64,000 nucleotides of DNA from Eustoma russellianum. Taxonomy: Eukaryota; Streptophyta; Magnoliopsida; Gentianales; Gentianaceae. A program made the position numbers and the translations under genes. Below the pieces are notes generated by a model. That model made no database searches, was not told where the DNA came from, and saw only the letters and a program-made list of their open reading frames with translations. Every line of letters starts with the position of its first letter. Within the stretch, counting starts at the first letter, position 1. The stretch spans positions 33,577,077-33,641,076 of the forward strand of contig AP025040.1 of NCBI GenBank assembly GCA_036186865.1. Reading direction: 5' to 3'. Of this stretch, positions 11,151 to 22,322 are shown in pieces.

Positions 11151-14100
11151 ATTTCTTAATTTGGAATCTTCGGGGTTTACGGACCTCTAAACCACGCCTG
11201 CATCAATTAATACATGAGCATCGCTTGAACATTCTTATTATTATAGAACCTAAACATGCATCAGTAGATATATCTCGTTATGCTTTGGAGTTTGGTTTCT
11301 CTCATTCATATGCCTCTCGTTCTGAGCGTATTTGGTTTTTCTGCCGTGATTCTCTTTTGACCTCGTCGCAGTACAGGATGAAGACCAGGTGGTACATTTT
11401 ACTTTAACATATAGGCCCCTACAGTATACATTTGCTTTGTCAGCAGTATATGGTAATCATACTCCATATCAACGTCGCTCTCTGTGGAATTCATTATGCT
11501 CTTTCTCAGCAAATACAGCTTTGCCTTGGGTTCTCGGTGGAGATTTTAATACCTTCCGATCTCTATCTGATCATGACGGCCGTTCGCGCCCATCCTTATC
11601 AGTCTTACAGGACTTTAATGATTGTATCGATTCCTGTGCTTTGATGTCGCCCCATTTCAGGGAACTAGATTCACCTGGTCTGACGGTCGTGGCCTTGGAA
11701 GGGTTCGTCGACGCCTAGACTGGCTTTTTCTGAATACTGCATTCCATGATAAATTTGAAGATCTACAGCTTACACATCTCCCGAAAATTACTTCAGATCA
11801 TACCCCGTTGTTGCTCAAATGCCGAACAGTAGAGGCTTCTTCTATCGAACATTCCGATTTTTGGATTCGTGGCTTCATCCAGATTTCTATAATTACATGC
11901 GCGATGCATGGGCTTCTTACCAACATCGGGTGGTATGCATGGTCTTTATACAAAGCTATCTAATTTCAGAAAGGATGTCCGACAATGGAATAAGAATATT
12001 TTCGGGAATATTTTCTCTAAAGTACAGCAGGCTGAGGTTATTCTTGCTCGTGCGGAAGAACGCTGGGAAACGTACCCTACAGAGGCAAATCGAATAGATT
12101 ATCATCGTGCTAAAGCGGAGTTTCTTCAGGCTTCTACTTATGAGATGCATTTTTGGAAGCAAAAAGCGAGAGTTAGATGGTTAAAAGAGGGAGACGCAAA
12201 CACTCGCTACTACCATACAATTGTTAAGGGCCGCCGATTACATCTTCGAATCCAGCAAATCCAAACAGCGGTGGCACGATTTGTACAACCCATGAAGATA
12301 TCAGTGCCGAAGCAGTGACATTTTATACAGCATTATTTGCGAAGGAGCCGGCAGTCAACTGTGAGCTGATTACGCGTCATATACCACGTCTTATTACTTC
12401 AGAGGATAACACCGCACTAACGCAGTTGCCATTGCCAGATGAAATAAAAAGTGCAGTTTGGCACTTAGACCCCCATAGTGCGGCTGGACCTGATGGTTTT
12501 GATGGAAATTTTTATAGATCATGTTGGTCCATAATTCATAAGGATGTGATTTTAGCAGTGCAGGAATTCTTTCTTGGTGTGCCTCAGCCGCGAGTAATGG
12601 CAAGCGCTTTAATTACTTTGATTCCAAAGAAATCTGCTCCGGTTAATTTCAGTGATTATCGCCCCATCTGCCTTACTAATTTTATTAGTAAAGTTTGCAC
12701 CAGAATTGTTGCTAGCCGCCTGTGTAAATTATTATCACGACTTATCTCTCCAGAGCAAACAGGCTTCTTACCAGGTACAGATATTTCTACACAGGTGTTA
12801 CTTGCTCGTGAAATGATTCATATGCTTGACAAAGGTGGTTCGCAGTTATGCCAAGTTGGACATGATGAAGGCATTTGATAGAGTTAGCTGGGGTATTTGG
12901 AGCTAGTTTTCCAAGCCTTTGGTTTCTCGGGATTCTTCACCCGAATAATTTTGAATCATTTGCGAGCTACAACTCTAGCAGTGCTGATTAATGGTCAACC
13001 TTCATCATACTTTAGACCATATCGGGGGGTTAAACAAGGTGATCCATTGTCTCCTTTATTATTTATTCTAGCAGCAGAGGGTTTTAGCAGGGGATTGAAG
13101 GCATTGACGGCATCAGGGGAAACAGCCTTTTCGATTGGGTCGTATTCCCTTTACCATTACACATTTAGCGTATGCGGATGATTTGCTGGTATTCCTTCGA
13201 GGCACTCAGCGTAATCTCCACCGCTTCCGCATATTTCTCACACAGTATGAAGCTGCTTCTGGGCAAAAAGTTAACTATCAAAAGAGCAGTATTATTCCTT
13301 CTGCTAATATCCGTCTCATCGACAACAGATATTTGCAAATATTCTGGATATGCGTCTTTCCAGTCTTCCATTCCGTTATCTTGGCTCTTATTTGCATAAA
13401 GGCATTACTCGTTCACATCACTGTGCTCCGTTACTTCAACATATTGATGACAGACTCCAAGGGTGGAGCTCCAAATTATTATCTACAGCTGGACGATTAG
13501 TATTGCTTCAATCAGTCATTGCTGCATTACCTCTTCACATTATGGCAGGTGGAGGCATACCAAAATCAGTTATTAAGATCATTCATCGTAAGATGGCCAC
13601 TTTTTATTGGGGTCCTAGACATCATTGGGTCTCCTGGTCTAAACTCTCTAAACCGCAGGAAGAAGGAGGAATAGGGCTTCGCGATTTAAATAGTTTACAA
13701 CAGGCTTTCTATTGTCGCATTTGGTGGTTATATCATCAGAATTCTACTTTATGGAGCAGCTACATGCGTGTGAAATATGGACAACGTCATGATTATATCC
13801 CTCGTTTGCCAGACTCTCCTATTTGGAAAGCTATATGTCGGATTCATTCCTTGTGCATACACATGTTGAACAGCAGGCTGATCAATACTCCTGGGTGCCG
13901 AATCAGCTGGGCGAATTCTCCATCAAAAGTGCTTACGAGATATGTCGGCCGGCTTCTTCAAAATTGTTGTCTGCCTCATTTATTTGGTCGAAACATCATT
14001 CTCCGACTATAAGGATATTTTATGGCGAATTTTTCATTCTGCCTTGCCATTTGAGGATTATATTGGTTCCTACATCCAGGCTCGACCAACACAATGTCCA

Positions 14101-14990
14101 TTCTGCAAGAATGAGTCGGCAAAGGTGGATCATGTGTTTTTATATACTGTCCAATAGTGCTTTCAATTTGGTGCTATTTTGCCAGTGAGCTACATTGTCC
14201 GCTTCCCACATCTATATCGCTTCGTCCATATCTTCTATCATGGTGGTATAGATCATCTATTTCCACACTTCTTGGAGTTTATAAAATTGTTATCCCAGCG
14301 ATAATTGTACATCGTATCTGGTGTGCTTATACCTCCCTGGTCTATGGGGACAGCACTAATCTCACAGCATCTTCCATTCGTTTGTCGATACAATATGAGA
14401 TTTCACTGTGGCACAAAAAGATTGAAGGTACTAAATTGTCTGCTACATCAAAACAAGTGTTCAGTTGGCTACCGGTAGCTCGACCTTCTCGCCCGATTAT
14501 TGTGCGGTGGTACACCCACCTACAGGGAGATTAAAATTAAATGTAGATGCAGCTGTGGGTCGTCATTACGCGGCTGGCGGTGCTTTACTACGGGATCATA
14601 GGGGATCCTGCATTGGGGCGATTTCCTTTCGTCTCCCTTTAAGCCCACCCTTACAGCGGAGATTCAAGCAGCAGTTTTTGGACTTCTTTATTTTTTACCC
14701 CTACACCGGCATGTTATACTGGAATCCGACTGTTCCCAGTTGATTGATCGATTGATCGACCAACAACGGTTCATGGTAATCAACATCTCCACCGGCTACA
14801 TTCTCTGGTTCATACGCACCGTCTCCCTTGTTATCACGTTTATCGCGAGGCAAACCTCCCAGCACATTATTTAGCGCAGCATGCGATGGCACACCCATGC
14901 ACGGAGCGGTTCACCTCAACCACTTTGCCGTCGTTAGTCCGTGCGGCGGTCACATTGGATCTTACTACTGTTAATTTACGGGTGCCATGA
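11147..14990 (+). pseudogene. LINE3 ORF2 (EN-RT-zf-RVT-RNase H), frameshifted
   Basis: This is the LINE endonuclease/reverse transcriptase. EN spans about 11147-11860, with WNLRGL, the catalytic-Glu motif IEPKH, GGDFNTF and SDHTPLLL. RT spans about 12440-13480, with SAAGPDGF, PKKSAPVNFSDYRPICLTNF, GVKQGDPLSPLLF and the active site YADD at 13171-13182 all readable. The finger (TQCPFCKNESAKVDHVF) lies near 14090-14140 and RNase H at about 14525-14940, beginning LKLNVDAAVGRHYAAGGALL. At least seven frameshifts (near 11390, 11660, 11900, 12290, 12850, 13140 and 13330) split it. The frame ends NLRVP-stop at 14988-14990. Confidence 0.88.
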
Positions 14991-15920
14991 CTGCAGTCTT
15001 CCATATGGATTGGCGATCAATCTTTTCTCCTGCCTGTTATCTTCGTGTAACAGGCAGGATAGGTATGGCCAACAAACCATCACTCGACAATTTATTCTTT
15101 ATCCTATTTATGTATAATGTGTTTTTTTGTCTCATGCGAACATTTTGGATACATCATTCCCTGTATTGCTATTTGTCGCGGATGGCCATACTAAATTTCG
15201 GAGCTCACCTTTGCAAGCATCTTCATCTGTTTGGGCTCCCCATGGCTGATCTCATACTAATGTCGCCTTGGCCCTATGGTCAAGGCGACCCGGGTACGCA
15301 TTTTCATCCCTGGTTAATCTTTTTCATTTGGACACTGCTGATCTATTTACGTCCTATTCATGGTTGTGCGAGTTTCAAATCATACTGGCAAGAATTAGTC
15401 CGTGTGTCCGTGCAACACCTTCGGCCCTACTGATGCGGCAATCGCTGGCTTTATATCTTATTCACCACCTTGGTACTTCACCTACCAAGGTGGCCCCGGT
15501 GCGTACTTGCTCTATCAATCTTTGCTTTTACGTCTCCAAGCTCATAGTACTCATTTGCTCTGGGTGTTTCTGAGGTTGGAACTTCAAGAATATTTCAAGC
15601 CAAGGACGCGGTCACATAATCTTCATCAGCGTTTCAATGTACAGGCTAGCGACATTCATGGATTTGTTCCAAGACTTATATTCTCATCATATCAATGACA
15701 GTCATATAAATATGTACGCTTTTTCCTTCGCCAAGGTTTTGTCCACAAGGGTGGTTTTTCTTGGCAAGGTTTTAATGCGGCATATCATATATGACTGGAG
15801 ATATATCATTATTGTTTCGTTATTTCATTACTTCGAATACTCTGATAATGTAATATGGTTTTCCTCCGCCACAAGTGAGGCCTTTTTCAATAAATAAATA
15901 GCGTTTTATAAAAAAAAAAA
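14991..15920 (+). other. LINE3 3' UTR with three stem-loops and a terminal hairpin
   Basis: Just after the stop comes the box TTCCATATGGATTGG. SL1 at 15029-15058 is CCTGCCTGTTA/TAACAGGCAGG, 11 bp with an 8-base loop, followed by ATA-GGTATG. SL2 at 15263-15288 is TCGCCTTG/CAAGGCGA plus three inner pairs, followed by CCCG-GGTACG. SL3 at 15465-15493 is CCACCTTGGTA/TACCAAGGTGG, 11 bp with a 7-base loop, followed by CCCC-GGTGCG. Near the end, 15730-15765 forms GCCAAG/CTTGGC around CCAC/GTGG. AATAAA and a short A-tail end the element. The pairings are read directly; a role in RT recognition is inference. Confidence 0.8.
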
Positions 15921-15935
15921 TATTCAGATTTTTTT

Positions 15936-18323
15936 AAAAAAGGCACAATACATATAGTGGTCTGACGTTAACGCCCCACCATTATACTTACCTCATATTT
16001 ATGAGTATATTCAGGTCTTATATCAAATGATATAAGTCATGGTATTACGACACATTACAAGGTTCTAAACCAAAAATTATCGTATCGTGTGACAACGAAA
16101 CATCGCCAACGTGTCACGTACTTGTCATATATAGATGGCCAGCCCCTACACTTCAAAAATGGCCACAAATTTCATGGTTGACATGGTACACTCAGCCATA
16201 AAATCATTCCACGTTGGCACACACAAATCACCCCCAACTAAGGCCAAATTGCGAAGATTCCAAATTCATCTTTTAAGCACATGGGGCGCCACTTTAATCA
16301 GCCACTAGAGATGAATATTAAGTTATTTTATGTGTATAATGTGTGACATAATATATATAACATGTGCAAAAATTTGGAATTTAATTGGAGAAAAATCGCG
16401 TAATCGACAAAAGTCGAAAATTCGGTTTTCTACGAACACGACACATGGAAGGTTTTTGGCATGACATGTAACATGTGTCAAGACACTTTTTACATATTCA
16501 ATACATACTAAAGTGTTCAAGAATATTCAAATTAGGACTGATTGGAATATACCATATGTGTATAATTATTGTGCACTATTTTATAAAGCTTACAAAAATA
16601 AAATTCAGCACATGGTCAATCCTACTTCACATGCCTAATGCAGCCTTGGTGGAGTTTATGTGGAGCTTAGTTGGCATCTTAGTTGGTGGAGAATAAGCCA
16701 CATAAGGTTAGTGACATAATAGAGGAAGCTACATAAGGTAATGTTTCAAACTTTGTTACAAATATAACACATGCTGAAAATTCAGCATGTGTGAATTGAT
16801 GTGGCCGAATTTTTGTCTCTTAATTGTGATAAATTTGCTTCTCAATATTCAAGGGATTGATGTGTAGTAATATGGCAATATTTCGAAGTCTTGAGATGAT
16901 TTAGCACATGCTGAAAATTTCTCAATGTGAGACTATGTGAGTGGCGATTTTATGGTCTTTATGATGACCAATTTGATTCCCAAATTAGTAGAGATTGATT
17001 GAATACTAATTGGAAATGTTTTTACTACTATTTTGGCACATGTTTTAGATGATATTCTCAGATTTTTACAGTTATCAAGTTGTGACAAATCTCATCCAAT
17101 CAAGGAGTGCCAAGTAAGCAAGGCCAAGACAATCATCCAATCAAGTTGTGTCAAATAAGCAAGTTGATGTCACATCTATTCAATGCATTCTTCCAAGGAC
17201 TTAAAAGAGAATTCTCAAGAAGGGATGATTTCCTATGGGGGGCAACCAACTTCAAATACTAGGAGAAGAAGCAAACAAATGTAAGACAAGTCTTACGATC
17301 TCCAAAGTGCAAAAAGACTCTCTACTCCCTTCTTCTACATTTCTTTCTTCTCATTCTCTCTCTCAAGTCTATTGTATCTATATTCAAACATATTGTATAG
17401 GCTTTATTCAGACCACCATACACGATCATTGTTGTAAAGGTTGATCAAGGTGTGATCAATCCTTCATTCGTTCGGTGGTGGTGTTTGTGAAAGGTGTGAT
17501 TGCTTGTATCGTTTGTAAAGGGTTGGAGTTGGTGTGTAATCCAGCAACCCTTCTGGTAAGGTGTTATTTTTTTAGTGATAACCGAGGAAGGTGTCCTCGA
17601 AGACTAGAGTAGGTTGATTTAACCGAACCAGTATACAATTCCTTGTGTTCTGTACTTTACTGCACAGTATTTTCAGTTTCTAGCATTCTGCATCTATTTT
17701 GTCGCAATCTTAAAAATAGCAAACAAATTTCAAAAATTGTAAACGTTTGTGGAAACATATCCATACCTCTTAAGTTTCATTTGGCGTAAGTTTCAACCCA
17801 TTTGGATATGTATAAGTCAATCAAATGTTAATAGTTCTGAGACTAGTGCAATCTGATTTTCAGACTTGCAAAGGTTGAGAACTTGAACATATTGACATAC
17901 TTCCCAAAAGCATTTTTCAAACATGTTTCAACCCATTTAAATATATATATTAAGGGGTTTTTCTTTAAATTTTCAGATCGTTTGAAGTTACGGATTAATC
18001 GGAATAAAATTTTCAAATCAGACTGCTGTTTCTGGCAGATTTGCGCAATCTGACCACAAACAATTTTTTAAAGGGTTAGAGGTTGAATTTTGATCTGAAA
18101 TTTTTAGGGGATACGCAAAACCCTGAGAGTAAATTTTCTCCAAATGTCAGAATTTTTGAAGATCTGTAACCTAGTTTTTAAAACGTTTCAAATCAGGATC
18201 TGAAAACAGAAACTGTTTTCAGAAGTTGGGTTTTTAGGTTAAAATATTTGAAAAACCAAATTTTTTGCACCCACTATTCAACACCTCCCCCCTCCCTTCT
18301 AGTGGTTCCTTACAGGTCCTACA
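15936..18323 (+). repeat. Inner Sirevirus 5' LTR, second segment
   Basis: This continues the LTR after LINE3 and ends GGTCCTACA at 18323. It is near-identical to 27014-29449. It contains no gene. Visible features are a palindrome at about 16768-16791 (CACATGCTGAA/TTCAGCATGTG), a pyrimidine-rich stretch around 17320-17365, and a perfect 10-bp hairpin CTGAAAACAG/CTGTTTTCAG at 18200-18222. Confidence 0.85.
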
Positions 18324-18325
18324 AG

Positions 18326-18337
18326 TGGTATCAGAGC
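18326..18337 (+). other. Primer binding site, inner Sirevirus
   Basis: TGGTATCAGAGC, an exact iMet-type primer site two bases after the LTR end. Confidence 0.9.
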
Positions 18338-18379
18338 ACAGACACACTCACGACAAGGAGATCCAATGATCTTAGTGAG

Positions 18380-20287
18380 ATGGCAACCACTAGCTACAAA
18401 ACTGTGCAAGAAGGAATTTCAACCGTAAAACCTCCTCATTTTGATGGTGAGTCCTTTATCCAATGGAAACTTAGAATGAAACTCTTTCTTATGGCTATTG
18501 ATATTGATTTGTGGTCTATTATAGAAGACGGTCTATTCGTTCCATCTAAGTTATCTACTGTTGATGGTGTCACACTAGAGGTTATAAAAACGAAACAAGA
18601 ATACACTAGTGATGATAAAAAGAAGTTGAGTATGAATGCCAAAGCCATGCAACTACTTTTAAATGGGATAAGAAAATGAATCTAGTTACGTGTCTAATTG
18701 TTCTAGTGCCCAAGAGATGTGGAGAATTCTTGAGATGAAACATGAAGGGACTAGCCAAGTAAAGGAGTCTAAGATTAATATGCTTATATCCACACTTGAG
18801 TCTTTCAAATTATTGCCAAATGAGTTTATTGTTGATGTGGATTTACGATTGACTAACATCTATAACTCTCTTGAGTCTCTTGTCAAAGCTTTCTTTACGC
18901 AGGAAAAGGTCCAAAAGGTATTACGAAGTCTTGCATCCAAATGGGATCCTAAAGTCACAGTAATATAGGAGAGTAAAGAAACGAAATCAATAAAAATAGA
19001 GGAACTAATCGGATCGCTAAAGTTACACAAAACAAACTCACTTTAAGAGATTCCGAATTTAGTTCTAAACATGATAAGGCTATTGCATTTAAATCAAATA
19101 AATATGTCTCTACCTCTTATGATCGCGTAGATGATAGTGACACAGATTCCGATGATGAAGATTTAATCACGATGGCTAAAAGATTAAGAAAGATCTTGAT
19201 TAAATAATTTAAAAACAAGCACAAGCCTACTTCGTCTAAGGACCATAGAAATAAAAATAATGAGGAAATAAAGTGTTATAAATGTGGGAAACTTGGGCAC
19301 GTCATATGATTGCCCTAACAAGGACAAACAAATGAACAAACACCTTGACAAGGATCGGATCAAAACTAGACTCGTCTCAGAACCTAAACAAAGGAGAAAA
19401 GCCTTCAAAGCCTCCACTTGGAGTGATTCATCCGACTCTGAGACTGACGATACGGAAGAACAAACGGCACAAGTATGCTTTACATCCAAGGCATCGAATG
19501 AGGTATCTTCTGACTTTGATTCTGATTCTGAATCTTCTTATGCTGATTTATTTATTAATATTTAGAGTTGCATAAGTTCTCAAAGACAATTGCAAAAGAA
19601 AAAACGATTAATTAAAGACAAGAAGTTGTTAGAATCTTCTAACACGAACTTTGTTTCTCAATGAAATGATTCAAGAGAAGAGTCATCTTGCATAATCAAT
19701 GCATTAAAATCAGAGGTCACATCATTAACGAAACAAAACAATGAAATGAAATCTGAGATTTCAATTTGAAATCAAGGAATATAGATCTAGAAAAATGATG
19801 AAACAATTCGACACAGGTAAAAATATGCTAGATCGCATCATTTCTTCACAAAAGCATGATATCGACAAAACGGGATTAGGGTACGTTGAGAAAAGTGAGA
19901 AGTTAAATAAGGCAACCAAATTCATTCCATCTAAAAAATAGATGCATCTAAGACATATGTGGCGCCTAAAAAGACGCCTAGATCCCCCTATGTCATTTCA
20001 ATGTGCTTCATCTTCATACCATATGAGATATAATTTTGCACCGTACAAATATGAAAAGAAGCCATTGATGCATATGAGAAATCCATATCATAAAAATGCA
20101 TCTAGATCAATGCTTATCAAAAACAAAGATCATACTATGTGCATGATGGCATTCTCGGCCAAAGGCCAAACGGATTTGCACCAAACGTCTATTATATTGC
20201 TTCTTCATCTCCTTTCTCACCTTTTGGAAGACCTAGAAAGGTCACCCAAATTTGGGTACCAAAAGGGACATTTGCAAAGGGTTGAAT
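18380..20287 (+). pseudogene. Inner Sirevirus gag and gag-pol junction remnant
   Basis: This is copia capsid/nucleocapsid from ATG 18380. FDGESFIQWKLRMKLF matches the outer gag. A one-base loss near 18676 shifts the frame, a TAG lies at 18966, and a TGA sits inside the knuckle CYKCGKLGH...C at 19273-19314. An acidic stretch (SDSSDSETDDTEEQ) lies near 19425-19460. The region ends near 20250-20285 with VTQIWVPKG-like text that in Sireviruses lies just before the protease; the outer copy has the same at about 45855-45900. Immediately after it the polypurine region begins, so all enzymes are deleted. Confidence 0.8.
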
Positions 20288-20529
20288 AAATAACCCTTAA
20301 GAACGAAATCGTAATGTATGAGTTTTTTTTTTTTTATATGCACTTTTGATTTTATTTCTAAAATAAAGGGGGAGAGAATGCATGATTTAAGGGGAGAGAG
20401 AATGATTGCAAAAATCAAGGGGGAGAGAATACAAAATTTGAAATTTGAATTTGTGCACGATTGGAGGGGAAGCGATTAAATTTAAATCATGAACTAAGAT
20501 TATTTTGTATATCATCAAAAGGGGGAGAT
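20288..20529 (+). other. Multiple polypurine tracts before the inner 3' LTR
   Basis: GGGGGAGAG-type blocks occur near 20368, 20390 and 20440 and again at 20521-20528, directly before the LTR start TGTTGAG at 20530. Repeated polypurine tracts upstream of the 3' LTR are known in Sireviruses, which supports the family call. No gene is seen here. Confidence 0.75.
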
Positions 20530-20924
20530 TGTTGAGAAAAGAGTTTGAGTGATTCACAAAAATGCATGATTTAAATAACGTGTGCTAAAGAAATGCATGT
20601 CACAATTTATGACTTGACATGTTTTTGTGACAAACTTGCCTTATATACTTTATATATAATGTTGCCATACTAACAAGCCATGAAGCTTTAAAGCTTACAT
20701 CAAATGGCAAACATTTGTTTTGTTTGAACTATTTTCAGGTGCCACCATTAATGAACTAAACTAGTTCATTAAGTGAAGTACTTAGTTAAATGAACTAAGG
20801 AGTTCATTAAATGGAGATATATTTGGAGAAGGCATGATGGCAAAACATGGAAATGGAAAGTCTCCTCTCTCTTTTATATCACACGTTTTATACATACATA
20901 TATATATATGTATATATATTCAGA
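20530..20924 (+). repeat. Inner Sirevirus 3' LTR, first segment
   Basis: This matches 4012-4393, including the paired TGAACTA/TAGTTCA palindromes (about 20750-20810), and ends in the TA-rich stretch where LINE4 inserted. Confidence 0.85.
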
Positions 20925-21081
20925 TATATATATAAATAGGAAAGAATAGCGTATGGGCTCTGGCGACTAGCAGCGATCCGGCGGCACTAGCCGCCGTCAA
21001 TATCTCTCTGCTCGCCGTTGCTTTTCCTTCCTCTTTCGCGCATTTGACCAGCGATCTCCAGTGCTTCCCCTCATCTTCATC

Positions 21082-22322
21082 ATGTCGACAATGCCGCCGC
21101 TGACTTTTCCAGCAATTGTATCCGGCGAGACTTCTTCGCAGAAAATCACCATCTCACCAAAAACCGTTCCGCGACACAAATGTATACCTATGATCTCATT
21201 CCTTGAGTCTGAAATTGATGCCCTTGCTGCGCCATTCAGATATTCATTGGTTGGAACTTTTTGGTATGCTTGTCCTCCGTTGAAAGTTATACGTGACGTA
21301 TTTGAAAAAAATATGATTTCATCATGATTTACGCATCACACTAATCGATCAAACTCACATCCTGTTGAATTTTAGCAATGAAGCAGACTATCTCCGATGC
21401 TTTTATCGCCGATCATAGCATATATTCGGATGTCATATGCGTATAACAAAATGGACTGTTGATTTTGATCCATCCACTGATGTGCCTATTGTTCCGGTAT
21501 GGGTTGCACTCCCAGGGTTGCCAATACACCTTCATTGCCGGGCAGCACTATTCGAAATAGTACGGCCGATTGGTTCTCCTATCAAGTTGGATGTGGCGAC
21601 AACAGACGGTCTTCGGCCATCAGTCACTAGAGTATGTGTTGAGGTTGACGTCTTCCAAGAGCTGCCATAAAAAATTTATTTGCAAGCCAAGAATAGATTA
21701 ATCCTGCAGTCAGTGGTTTACGAATATTTGCCTTTGTTCTGTGCTTGCCATCGGTTAGGGCATGCTACGGCATCATGCCCCCCAAAAACTACTCCATCAG
21801 TGCCACCACCTCCACCGCCTCCGCCGCCTCATCCATTATCACAGAGATGGACGCCAGTTAAGAAGAAGCCACCGATAGAACCATCCAAGAATTCTTCTAC
21901 TGTACCGCAGCCTCAAGTTTCTCTGCCTACAATGCCTGCCGCTGATCCTCATCTTGATCCCATCACCGTCTGTGACGATATATGCGATGAGCCAGTGGAT
22001 CCTCCGTTGCAGGATGTGTCAGAACACTGTGATTTGGGTCATTCATCGGACACTGAATTGCCTACTGGAGATAATATATTGAATATGTCACAAGTTCCTG
22101 AGGAATGTGATACAATGAATGCAGATGATCCCACCATCACCTGAGGTGGAGGTTTTAATATCCTGGTTGGAAGAGCCAACGCCTGATGTAGCATTTATAC
22201 CAGTAGTACCTCGTCGAAAACGTCGCGCAAAGAAAGATTTGCCTCCTTTACCGCCCTCTACCATCCTCACGCACAGTGCCTCACGTATCTCTCAGGGAAG
22301 TGATCCTAATATTTCTCAATGA
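21082..22322 (+). pseudogene. LINE4 ORF1 (DUF4283-like; damaged knuckle)
   Basis: This is the ORF1 RNA-binding protein. It starts at ATG 21082 (MSTMPPLTFPAIV). The DUF4283-like region runs from LVGTFWYACPPLKVIRDVFE (near 21245) to the RVCVEVDV block, with a frameshift around 21310-21430. The knuckle at 21740-21778 reads CACHRLGHATASC: only one residue lies between the first two Cys instead of two, an in-frame codon loss that should weaken zinc binding. A TAA interrupts near 21668 and a frameshift near 22120. The tail PRRKRRAKKDLPPLPPS is as in LINE3. The stop overlaps ORF2 as ATGA at 22319-22322. Confidence 0.83.

Larger units (their letters stand above)
9654..15920 (+). mobile_element. LINE3: near full-length L1-type LINE
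   Basis: It has a 5' UTR of about 195 bp, ORF1, ORF2, a 930-bp 3' UTR and an 11-A tail. A 15-bp target duplication, TATTCAGATTTTTTT, occurs at 9639-9653 and 15921-15935, which fixes both ends and shows insertion into the inner Sirevirus 5' LTR. All frames are broken by small indels, so it is a dead full-length copy. Confidence 0.9.
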
